NCBI GenBank assembly: GCA_026400735.1
Contig: JAPLOL010000078.1
Location: 1 to 64,000 of the forward strand
Length of the DNA: 64,000 bases
Direction: 5' to 3'
Source of the DNA: Alphaproteobacteria bacterium
GTDB lineage: Bacteria; Pseudomonadota; Alphaproteobacteria; Caulobacterales; Aquidulcibacteraceae
Under the pieces are notes generated by a model, which was not told the DNA's origin, searched no databases, and worked only from the letters and a program-made list of their open reading frames with translations. Every line of letters begins with the position of its first letter. Positions within the stretch are counted from its first letter, which is position 1. The position numbers and the translations under genes are program-made. Of the stretch, positions 49,372 through 58,052 are shown one piece after another.

Positions 49372-52089
49372 TTATCCAAACGCTCCGAGTTCACCTTCGT
49401 CGATGACGTCGTCGAGAATTTCCCCGACGCTATCGATCGGCACCGACTGCTCGGGCCGCCCGCCGAGTGCGTCGATCACGATCTGAGCGGCATTGTGCAA
49501 TTCGCTCTGCGCACTGTCTGCCAGAATGATCGCAATGCGTTCGGCATGGCGCCTGGCGCCCTGTTGCAGCTCAAATCTGGCCAACGCAACCAATCCCTCC
49601 GCCAACAACGGATACATGTTGAGCGGCAGGGCTAAGCGTAGGCCGCCCACCAGATTGGTCCTTGCTTCGTCAACTTCGCCGAGCGCAGCCAAGTCTTCGC
49701 CGATACCAAGAAGAGCTTGAGCTTGCGGTCGCAAATCTCCCACATCGACTGCCAGTTCCAACGCTTCGCGATGATACTTCAAAGCGACTGCGGCATCGCC
49801 CATTTGTCGCGATAGGGAACCCAGCCGGCGAAGCACCGACGCGCGGACCTGGGGGACTGCACGGGCAGTGTCAAAGCGAAGCGCCTTCTCATAGTTGATC
49901 CTTGACGCTCCTAGACGTCCTTCCCGAAGGGCCAAATCGCCGGCTAACATCTGCGAGGCCAGAATGCCGATGGTATTTCCCACCTGCCGGCTCAATCGAA
50001 ATGCTCGCTTGATCCCTTTTGCCGTTTCGTCTCTCTCGCCATGCGCGAAATGCAAAAGCGCTAGGCTCGTCGTTGTATAAGACTCGATAAGGTCTCCGCC
50101 CACGCGAGACGCTAGAGCAAGCGACCGTTCGTAGTGCCGTCGAGCGACCGGATAGCTGCCACGCGCGTGTTCAATGAGTCCTAGTGCATGTCGTGCGTAG
50201 GCGCGCGCGGAAATGTCTCCGCGCGCGCGATACACGCTTAGCGCCGCCTCTTTGGCAGCCGAAGCATCCGAGAGACTGAACAGGGCCGTGGCAAGCACGC
50301 CGCGAAGGAGAGGCCGTGCCTTTTCATCTCTGGTTTCGCAGCTGAAAAACGCGACGCACTCGCGAATGAGAGATCGTTGGTTCAGAAAATGATGTAAGGG
50401 CGCCGCCGCGTTGCGCACGTGATCCAAACCAACTGCGTTCGCGTGCAACCACGCGGCCCGGATATCTGCGAAACTCGCTTGCAATTGGTCCAACGCCGCG
50501 TCGTGAAAGCTGGGCGAAGCTTCAATCGCCTTCACCTTTACCAAGTCGAGATAATAGTTCGCGTGCCGCCGGAGGGTCGCGGACTCTTCGTCCGGCTTGT
50601 CGGCAAGCTTTTCGCGGGCGTAGGCGCGAATTAGAGCATGGATCGAGAATCTGTGCTGACCGTCCTCATCGAGCAAACTCTTGTCGGCCAGCGCTCCGTA
50701 AGTCACCAAGTCTACGTCGCCGACGCACCTCGCGGCAGTCCAGTCAAATGGGCCGGCGAACACGGAAAGCCGGGCCAACGCTGCTTGCTGGCTCCCGCTG
50801 AGCAACCGCCACGATCCGTCGAATACACCTCGAAGAGTTTGGCCGGCGGTGGCCGACAGGAAGCCTGAGTCGCTTTTGAGCTGATCGAGCATGTGGTCGA
50901 GCGAGAGCAAGCGGCTCCATCGCGCGACTAAGCGTAGCGCCAATGGCGACCCATCCACGAGCCGGCATATCTCAACAAAAGCACCGGAACTCTCAGCACC
51001 AAGTCTTTGCTCAGCGCCTTGTGCTGCGATTTCGTGCGCAAACAGTTGATATGCGGGTGACGCCAGTGCGCCGCCGTCATTGTCCGCAAACGAAAGGCCC
51101 GACAAGCGGTACCGACTCTCGTCCGAGGTGCGAAGCGGTTCGCGGCTTGTCGCAAGAATTGTAACACTTGCGCACGCGAACGTAAGTTCGTCGATAAACT
51201 GCGCTTGACCAGCGATGGTGTCGGCGTTGTCCAGCAGCAGTAGTGTCGTTCTGTCTTGCAGATATCGGACAAGCTGTATCTCACGCCGCTCGCTCCCTTG
51301 AAAGGGAAACCGCAGCGCAACTGCAATCGCGGAGACGAGATCTGGCTGTGTACTCACGGCGTCAAGAGACACGTAGACGACAGGGCGCGTGACCGCGAGT
51401 TCACTCGCAACTTCGACGGCGAGCCGCGTCTTTCCGGTCCCGCCCGGGCCAACAATCGTGAGCAGTCGCGCGTTGGCAAGGCGCGCCGTGACCTCTGCTG
51501 TCTCCCGCTCGCGACCAATGAAAGGGCCGGCCAAGCGCGGTAGAGTTGTGGCTTGAATGGAGTGCGATCGAAGCGGGGGAAATTGTGTCTTTACGAGTGA
51601 AGGGTGCACGAGGCCAAACAGGCGAAGCGGTTCTTCAATCCCCTTGAAGTGACACACGCCAAGATCGAGAAATGTCGCATCTGCCGGCGCGTCATAAGCC
51701 GCAATCGCGTCGCCGCTGACGACGATCTGGCCGCCCCAGCCGCTTGCCATGATTCGCGAAGCCCGATTCACCGAAGGCTGGTCGATAGCTCCATCCCCCG
51801 ACGTCTCCCCGACATGCACGCCTAACCTTATGTCGAGCCCGCCAACAGCGCTCCAATCCTCGCGTTGCATCGCAAGTTGAATGTCCAGTGCGCTCTGTAG
51901 GGGGTTGCCAGACCCAAAAATAGCAAACACGCCATCGCCAGCACGGTCATGGATAAGGCCGCCGCACTTGGCTACGAGATCATCGATGATAGCGTTCAGC
52001 TGCATCACAGCGGCACGCATTCGTTCGGGCGCCCTTTCCCAGCGCTCGATGCTGCCTTCTATATCGGAAAACAGATACCCAATCGGCAT
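49372..52089 (-). CDS. Class III nucleotide cyclase-domain + NB-ARC/AAA-like ATPase + TPR regulator
   Basis: GYLFSDIEGSIERWE...GDGVFAIFGS...LGVHVGETSGD...NRASRIMASGWGGQIVVS; P-loop GPGGTGKTRLA; C-terminal TPR-like helices. Confidence 0.85.
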   Translation of the reverse strand: MPIGYLFSDIEGSIERWERAPERMRAAVMQLNAIIDDLVAKCGGLIHDRAGDGVFAIFGSGNPLQSALDIQLAMQREDWSAVGGLDIRLGVHVGETSGDGAIDQPSVNRASRIMASGWGGQIVVSGDAIAAYDAPADATFLDLGVCHFKGIEEPLRLFGLVHPSLVKTQFPPLRSHSIQATTLPRLAGPFIGRERETAEVTARLANARLLTIVGPGGTGKTRLAVEVASELAVTRPVVYVSLDAVSTQPDLVSAIAVALRFPFQGSERREIQLVRYLQDRTTLLLLDNADTIAGQAQFIDELTFACASVTILATSREPLRTSDESRYRLSGLSFADNDGGALASPAYQLFAHEIAAQGAEQRLGAESSGAFVEICRLVDGSPLALRLVARWSRLLSLDHMLDQLKSDSGFLSATAGQTLRGVFDGSWRLLSGSQQAALARLSVFAGPFDWTAARCVGDVDLVTYGALADKSLLDEDGQHRFSIHALIRAYAREKLADKPDEESATLRRHANYYLDLVKVKAIEASPSFHDAALDQLQASFADIRAAWLHANAVGLDHVRNAAAPLHHFLNQRSLIRECVAFFSCETRDEKARPLLRGVLATALFSLSDASAAKEAALSVYRARGDISARAYARHALGLIEHARGSYPVARRHYERSLALASRVGGDLIESYTTTSLALLHFAHGERDETAKGIKRAFRLSRQVGNTIGILASQMLAGDLALREGRLGASRINYEKALRFDTARAVPQVRASVLRRLGSLSRQMGDAAVALKYHREALELAVDVGDLRPQAQALLGIGEDLAALGEVDEARTNLVGGLRLALPLNMYPLLAEGLVALARFELQQGARRHAERIAIILADSAQSELHNAAQIVIDALGGRPEQSVPIDSVGEILDDVIDEGELGAFG

Positions 52090-52139
52090 CTCGGACGCGT
52101 TCCCAGCCTCTTGCCGCCGACACTCGACGCGCGATGAAC

Positions 52140-52364
52140 CTAGTGGTCGTCACACGGCAGCTTGATGGTAACAATGCTCGAGAACATGCCAACATCACCT
52201 GAGAGCATTTGGATCTGCTCCAGACTGCCCGACTTGAGAGCGTCCATTTGCTCGGCGCTGAGTCCGAATGCTTTCATGATCGCGTCTTTATCTCTGGCAT
52301 AGGCCCGCTGCAGTGCGAGATTTTCGCTCAACGCCACCAACAGTTCGATCAGCTTGTTGTTCAT
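52140..52364 (-). other. Candidate borosin precursor module: LigA-like binding domain + hydrophobic core, with possible internal start
   Basis: 74-aa segment from internal ATG (CAT at 52362-52364), preceded on the minus strand by GTGGAGGAAGAAGCCGAA (SD-like GGAGG). Confidence 0.6.
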
Positions 52365-53942
52365 TTCGGCTTCTTCCTCCACTTCAAAGACGAAGTCCTC
52401 TTCCATCCAGTCCGGTGCGCCGACATGGAGACGTCTTAAGACGCCCTCAGCCGAATTGATTGCCCCCTCAACCCATCCGTGCCGCTGAGAATAGGCTTCA
52501 CCGCAAATGAACAAGGCGCGTGCCGGGTTCGGGTGTCTGATCTTCGGGATGATTTGCCAGCTCTGGCAGTTTGGCGCCCAATCGTGCCATCCGCCACCAT
52601 AGGGGTCCCGCCCCCAATCGACGTAAAACGCGCCACTCGGATCAGGCACCTCAAAACCATGCATCGCAGTCAATTGGCGTCGCGCCGCGGCCACCATCGC
52701 TTCCGAACACTGGGTCACCCACTGATCATCCGGGGCCATCACCGAATTGTGGTGCTTCTTGGCATCAATTGCCAACGCGGACCAAAACGACGCTGCGACA
52801 TCGTCAGTAAAGGCGGCCAACAACATCGAAGGTCCGTGCGCTTTCGGTCGACCATAGTAGTAACACTGCCGCATCGGTAGGTCGGTGTTTGACTGTCTTA
52901 CGACGAGTACGTCATCAGCTCGTTCGATCAGCGATTTGTCCCACCACGGTTCGTTGAAAGTCATAAAGACCTTACAAGCGGGCCATGAAAGAACCGAATT
53001 CAGGTTCTTTTGGAAGTCATCGAGATCGTCAAAGAGCTCGGCTTGATAGTCGACGAGTTGAAGCGCCCGGCGCGGCAGCGCCAGGATCACTTTGTCTACC
53101 GTGTCGATTTTCTTGTGCTCGCCCTCGCCGACCTCAAAACGCAGTTCGAAGCGATCACGTTCGCCGACTCGAATTTCCCGCAGCGTATGCTCCAATTGCT
53201 GCGTTACTCTTCCTTCCTGCGCGGCGCGCTCAAGCAATTTGCGCGGAACTTGCTGATAGCCGTCAGCCAGCTGGAAGTAGTTTTGCTCTTCCATGTTGCG
53301 CACCATCGTCCAGAGGCATTCAACGGCGTTGACATTTCGGAGAACTGATCCAAGTCCGATCGTCGCAAGTAAAAGGTCGTACGCTTCGTTACTCACCCTA
53401 TCACTGAGGACATTCCAAAAACCGCATTCCTTCAGCGGCCGCCCATCCATGTGATTTAGGTTGCGAATATATTCGAACGTCTTCGCCGGAGAGCCCGAAT
53501 CTTTGAATGGCCAAAGCCCCGCCAAGCCGGACACGATACGTATCAGCGCGAGACCAAATAGCGCGTCAGGCGTCTTCTTCGCCTCGCGCCCTTGAAGCTG
53601 ATACGGAACCTTTCCTTCCTTGAAGCTCGCTTCCGTGAGTTGAACGCCACGCAAATAGTAATGCTTGTTCGATCGTTCCATGAGACGCAGATTCGGCTTC
53701 AGCCCGAGATGCTCGATCAGCTTGAAGAGATGGTGGTGCTTGTCACTGATGTGCATACCGCCGAGTTCAGCTGGCGGCAGCCCTTCAACACCCTCGACCG
53801 GCACTGACCACAAACGCCCGCCTATGCGATCGCTCGCCTCGTAGAGCTGAATCTCCCAGTCAGGGTGAGCCTGCGCCAAGCGATAGGCGCAGTAGCAACC
53901 CGAGACACCGCCTCCGACGATTGCCACACGCATCTGGCGCAC
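52140..53942 (-). CDS. FAD-dependent (monoamine-oxidase-like) oxidoreductase with C-terminal borosin precursor-like extension
   Basis: RVAIVGGGVSGCYCAYRLAQAHPDWEIQLYEASDRIGGRLWSV...ALFICGEAYSQRHGWVEGAINSAEGVL; tail NNKLIELLVALSENLALQRAYARDKDAIMKAFGLSAEQMDALKSGSLEQIQMLSGDVGMFSSIVTIKLPCDDH. Confidence 0.85.
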   Translation of the reverse strand: MRQMRVAIVGGGVSGCYCAYRLAQAHPDWEIQLYEASDRIGGRLWSVPVEGVEGLPPAELGGMHISDKHHHLFKLIEHLGLKPNLRLMERSNKHYYLRGVQLTEASFKEGKVPYQLQGREAKKTPDALFGLALIRIVSGLAGLWPFKDSGSPAKTFEYIRNLNHMDGRPLKECGFWNVLSDRVSNEAYDLLLATIGLGSVLRNVNAVECLWTMVRNMEEQNYFQLADGYQQVPRKLLERAAQEGRVTQQLEHTLREIRVGERDRFELRFEVGEGEHKKIDTVDKVILALPRRALQLVDYQAELFDDLDDFQKNLNSVLSWPACKVFMTFNEPWWDKSLIERADDVLVVRQSNTDLPMRQCYYYGRPKAHGPSMLLAAFTDDVAASFWSALAIDAKKHHNSVMAPDDQWVTQCSEAMVAAARRQLTAMHGFEVPDPSGAFYVDWGRDPYGGGWHDWAPNCQSWQIIPKIRHPNPARALFICGEAYSQRHGWVEGAINSAEGVLRRLHVGAPDWMEEDFVFEVEEEAEMNNKLIELLVALSENLALQRAYARDKDAIMKAFGLSAEQMDALKSGSLEQIQMLSGDVGMFSSIVTIKLPCDDH

Positions 53943-54074
53943 TCCCCATCACCACGTTATCAACAGCGCTGGGCGGACACAATGCGCGAGAAATCAAAGT
54001 CGCGAGCGACAAAGACCGGCCGCGGCCCTACCGCGTCGAACTCCACCGCACGTCAAGACTAGGGAGCATCCGCG

Positions 54075-55388
54075 TTGGCCGGCGCCGCAGCAACACCCGA
54101 TCAGGGGATATGGAGGCGTTATTGCGCCGTCGCGGTCATCGGTCTTGTACTTCTCCTCAATCATACCGACCGGCTCATCCTCGGCATCCTGATCGAGCCA
54201 ATACGCCAGGAATTCCGCCTGACCGACGGCCAGCTCGGCTTGCTCACCGGACCGGCGTTTGCGCTCGTTTATGGCTTTTGCGTCTTTCCCATTGCGCGCC
54301 TGGCCGAGCGAAAAAGCCGTGTCGCGATCGTTACAACTTGCCTGCTGATCTGGAGCGCAGCGACCGCAGGCGCCGGGCTCGCGACCGGGTTTGGCATACT
54401 CATGCTCTCGCGCATGATCTTGGGCAGCGCCGAAGCTGGCGGCATCTCGCCATCCATGTCCGTGGTCTCGGATCTGTTTCCAGCTCACCAGCGCGCGGGC
54501 GCGATGTCCGTGTTCGGCCTTGGCGCCACCGCGGGTGTGCTGCTCGCGCCGCTTATCGGTGGGGCGCTGATGCCCCTCGTCGGCTGGCGCGGGACTTTCC
54601 TAATCGTGGGGCTAGCCGGAATCCCCCTGGCCTTGTTGCTTCTCTTGTTCGTACGTGAACCACAACGGGGACGAGTGGATGGCCTAGTAACAACGAGTGC
54701 AATTATCCCTTTCACATCATCACTCCGCCGGCTGGTGAGGCGCCGCAGCTACGCGTTGCTGCTGATAGGCTTTGTTCTGGTATCGTTTGCGCAGTTCGCG
54801 CTGTTCTTGTGGCTGCCGTCCTTCTTTCAGCGCAGCTACGGCATCGAACCGGCCGCGCTCGGCCCGAAGCTCGCGCTTTACCAAGGCCTGCCACTCCTAG
54901 CCGGCAACATCATTGGCGGCTTTGTCGCCGACCGCCTAGCGCGACACGATCAGCGTTGGCTTGCTTGGTTGATGATGTTGAGCTCAACCATAACCGTGCC
55001 AGCGGCCGCCATGCTGTTTGCAGTGCACGATGAAAACATAGCGCTTGCCATGCTAGCGGCGCCGTCATTGGCTCAGGGGCTTTCGGCCGGGGCGGGCTAT
55101 GCGCTGCTCCAGAACCTGAGCGCGGTGCACTCACGCGCCACATCGACGGCGCTAGTGGCATTCTGCGCAACAATTGTCGGGGTTGGTCTCGGCCCGCTAA
55201 CTCTGGGTCTGCTGAGCCAATTTCTATCCGCTCGCTTTGGTCCGGAGTCACTGCGCTGCGCGTTCTTCTTGATTTGCCCGATCTTCGCGGCCGCCGCGCT
55301 ATGCTTTGGAAGCATCACGCGTTTCCTGAAGGATGACCTCGAAGACGCGCGGCGAGATTCCTTATCCGCGAGCGCAACGGCTATTTAG
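54075..55388 (+). CDS. MFS transporter (spinster-like)
   Basis: NHTDRLILGILIEPIRQEFRLTDGQLGLLTGPAFALVYGFCVFPIARLAER...; ~12 TM segments; TTG start uncertain. Confidence 0.88.
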   Translation: MAGAAATPDQGIWRRYCAVAVIGLVLLLNHTDRLILGILIEPIRQEFRLTDGQLGLLTGPAFALVYGFCVFPIARLAERKSRVAIVTTCLLIWSAATAGAGLATGFGILMLSRMILGSAEAGGISPSMSVVSDLFPAHQRAGAMSVFGLGATAGVLLAPLIGGALMPLVGWRGTFLIVGLAGIPLALLLLLFVREPQRGRVDGLVTTSAIIPFTSSLRRLVRRRSYALLLIGFVLVSFAQFALFLWLPSFFQRSYGIEPAALGPKLALYQGLPLLAGNIIGGFVADRLARHDQRWLAWLMMLSSTITVPAAAMLFAVHDENIALAMLAAPSLAQGLSAGAGYALLQNLSAVHSRATSTALVAFCATIVGVGLGPLTLGLLSQFLSARFGPESLRCAFFLICPIFAAAALCFGSITRFLKDDLEDARRDSLSASATAI

Positions 55389-55525
55389 GCAAACGCCGTT
55401 GTTTACAGTGCGAAATTGCACATAGCGGCTCGCCCGATCGGGTGAAGCTCCAAGCGACAGGTGCATTCACGCTCCTCTGACCGATCCCAATAAGGTGCTG
55501 CGGCGCGCATTTGGAAGGCTAGGTC

Positions 55526-55876
55526 ATGCTCAATGTAGAAGTGTCGCTGCTGCATACCGATCGAGCGGGTGTTGACTGGATCCAGGGCGCGCATCGCGAA
55601 GAGATCGTCAGCATCGTCGTGGAGCATTGCATTCGACTGGTCGCCCAGCGCGTCGCAGGGAGCATCCAAGACATCTCGCATAGCAACTTTTGCAGCAACG
55701 GCATGACCGTGTACATCAGCATCGCCACCGATCGACGCCGGCAAGCGCCACCTGATATCGACGTTCTAGAGCGTTCATTGGAATCGAGCCTCCAATCGTA
55801 TCTGGGTTGGAGGCAAGCTGCGGTGTCGGTGCAGTTAGAGATGAGCCGTCCGTCTGCGCCACGGCCGCTCATCTAA
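55526..55876 (+). CDS. Hypothetical protein, paralogous to N-terminal domain of 59886..60824
   Basis: Shared HSNF..xGM.V...I and SLQS.LGW.QAAVSVQ motifs. Confidence 0.7.
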   Translation: MLNVEVSLLHTDRAGVDWIQGAHREEIVSIVVEHCIRLVAQRVAGSIQDISHSNFCSNGMTVYISIATDRRRQAPPDIDVLERSLESSLQSYLGWRQAAVSVQLEMSRPSAPRPLI

Positions 55877-55905
55877 CCAACGACTCTCGCCCTCGGCTTG
55901 ACGCG

Positions 55906-56916
55906 TCAAGCGCCGCCCCGCACCGGCGCTGGACGAAATGGCGTCGTCCGTCTTAGGCGCACGACGGCCTCAACCTGACTTGAAACGCCCAAACGCGCGA
56001 ACATCCGCTTTGTCTGGCTGCGAACGGTTTCGCGCGAGACACCCCGCCGCGTCGCGACTTCGCTGATACGGCCGCCGGAAAGCAAAGCTTCAGCGATGAT
56101 GAGCTCGCACTCCGTCAGCTCGAACATGGCGCGCCAGATATCGCCATTCGGCGCTGGCGCCTGATCGGGATCAACCACCAGCAACAAACAATGACTTGGA
56201 GCGTCGCCTTGGCCATTCGCGGTGCTGACACGAAGCACATATGGTTCGGCGCCACGAGCGCGGCGCGCCCTCACAGTTGCGTCGGCGGATTGCCCCTCAA
56301 GCACCGTAGCCACTGCCGCCGCCAGAGTGTTCTGGTCACCGCGGTCTCGGCAAACCAATTTGCCGCTGACGGCGCTAAGGCCGTCGCGACGCGTAAGCAA
56401 ATTGCGCCACGACTCGTTGTGAGCCACGATCTTCATGCTCGCATCGACGATCACAAGCCCGATGCTGAGCTGGTCACAGGCCTGGGTCATGAGCGATGAG
56501 GTCATACGCATCGCGTCGAGATCGGCCCGCGTAATGACTGCGTTAGCAGCCGACGTAGCCATCGTTTGCAGGGCCTGGTGAGATATCCGGTCGTCAGACA
56601 GCACAAACAGCGCGATCCGCTGCCCCTGTTCAAGACGCTGCACGACACTCCATGTGAGCCAACCCAGCGCCGTGTCCTGACGCTCCAACACGCCGTCGGA
56701 AGCATTGCGGGCCAGGTCACGGCACAACCGCACGAACTCCGGCGGCGAGCCGACCGAGGCCTCAACGTCGATCCCACCACCCTGGCGAGACCACGCCAGC
56801 AACACCGCACCCGCATTCAACGAACATGCGGTCGCGTCGAGTGCGCTGCGCCAGCTTCCACTGGCGATTGCCGCTTGTAGCCAGACTTCGGTTGGCGAGA
56901 CGAGTTCGAGATGCAT
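55906..56916 (-). CDS. LuxR-family HTH regulator with PAS-like domain
   Basis: IVDASMKIVAHNESWRNLL...; FELTECELIIAEALLSGGRISEVATRRGVSRETVRSQTKRMFARLGVSSQVEAVVRL. Confidence 0.85.
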   Translation of the reverse strand: MHLELVSPTEVWLQAAIASGSWRSALDATACSLNAGAVLLAWSRQGGGIDVEASVGSPPEFVRLCRDLARNASDGVLERQDTALGWLTWSVVQRLEQGQRIALFVLSDDRISHQALQTMATSAANAVITRADLDAMRMTSSLMTQACDQLSIGLVIVDASMKIVAHNESWRNLLTRRDGLSAVSGKLVCRDRGDQNTLAAAVATVLEGQSADATVRARRARGAEPYVLRVSTANGQGDAPSHCLLLVVDPDQAPAPNGDIWRAMFELTECELIIAEALLSGGRISEVATRRGVSRETVRSQTKRMFARLGVSSQVEAVVRLRRTTPFRPAPVRGGA

Positions 56917-57050
56917 GAGACCGCTCCTGCCTCCCACTTCTGCAAATGCGCCGGCCATCTGCCATGTGAAATATTGCACCGAGACGGCGCGCTTTGATGT
57001 GGCGCCGCGGCAAAAAACGACGAAACTCGGCGTGCTGATGGAGAAGGCCC

Positions 57051-57776
57051 ATGGAAAACGCGCGCGAGCGGCTGCGCACTGTGCGCATCCTTGCGACATT
57101 GACCGACACCGACCTCGACCGCTTGGCGCCTCGTCTGACGTGGCGACCCGTCCAAGCGCGAGAAGAAGTCGTGACGCACCTCGACACGGGCGGTGTTGTC
57201 TACTTCGCCATTGAAGGCACATTCAGCGCCAAACTGGAATCCGCGGTCGGGCGCAAAGTGGCGATCCGCCAGTTGCAGGCCGGCAGCCACTTTGGTGAGA
57301 TCGCCGCGCTCAGCAGCACCCCCCGCTCACTCGCCATCACGGCAGAGACTGATGGGCTGTTGGCCGAATGCCCGGCGGACGCCCTGATCGAGTTGATACA
57401 TTCGAACGGTTCATTCGCCGTGGCGATAGCTACGCATCTGGCGCTAACGGTCGTTTCTCTGACCGATCGCGTCTTTGAATTGGCGGCGCTTGAGGTGCGT
57501 TTCAGAATCTACGCTGAGTTGCTGCGGCTTGCCGCTCATGGCGAGCAAACCGCCGAAGGCATTCTGGTTCGAAATGCGCCGACGCATGATGTGATCGCCG
57601 CGACGACCGGCACACAACGGGAGGCGGTCACGCGCGAGATGCGATTTTTGGCCAGCGAAGGCGTTCTTCGCCAGGAGAAACGTGAGCTTTTGATCCTGGA
57701 TAGTGAGCGCCTGCGCGACCAGCTTCACCGGCGAGCCGGTGCCACAACGTCAGAAGCGACGGACTGGCGGCTCTAG
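57051..57776 (+). CDS. Crp/Fnr-family transcriptional regulator
   Basis: cNMP-binding domain-like GSHFGEIAALSSTPRSLAITAETDG; C-term HTH HDVIAATTGTQREAVTREMRFLASEGVLRQEKRELLILD. Confidence 0.88.
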   Translation: MENARERLRTVRILATLTDTDLDRLAPRLTWRPVQAREEVVTHLDTGGVVYFAIEGTFSAKLESAVGRKVAIRQLQAGSHFGEIAALSSTPRSLAITAETDGLLAECPADALIELIHSNGSFAVAIATHLALTVVSLTDRVFELAALEVRFRIYAELLRLAAHGEQTAEGILVRNAPTHDVIAATTGTQREAVTREMRFLASEGVLRQEKRELLILDSERLRDQLHRRAGATTSEATDWRL

Positions 57777-57832
57777 CAAAAGGGCGTCACCCAAATGCGG
57801 GAAGCGGCGCCTCGAAACTTGTGACTAGGTCG

Positions 57833-57984
57833 GTTGGGGCTGCGGGAAGTGCGGCGGCGCAAGTTTTCGGCGTCGCCGCACATTATCCGCCAGCGTCCCC
57901 ACACTGGCGTCCCCCTCCTACTCCCGCAGCTCCAACTTTCCCCGCAGGTGCGAAAACGCACCGCTGTGAATAACCCGAACGGGT
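57833..57984 (+). ncRNA. Candidate structured RNA leader (three-way junction plus two tight hairpins)
   Basis: Outer stem 57833-57847/57922-57936, inner hairpins 57849-57856/57874-57881 and 57888-57893/57904-57909; GGTGCG-AAAA-CGCACC 57947-57962; ACCCG-AA-CGGGT 57973-57984. Confidence 0.45.
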
Positions 57985-58052
57985 CATGCGCCCGCGACCA
58001 AATGAGCGACATTTCCCGGGCGTCGCAAACGACGCCGCACAGGAGAGTGGAA

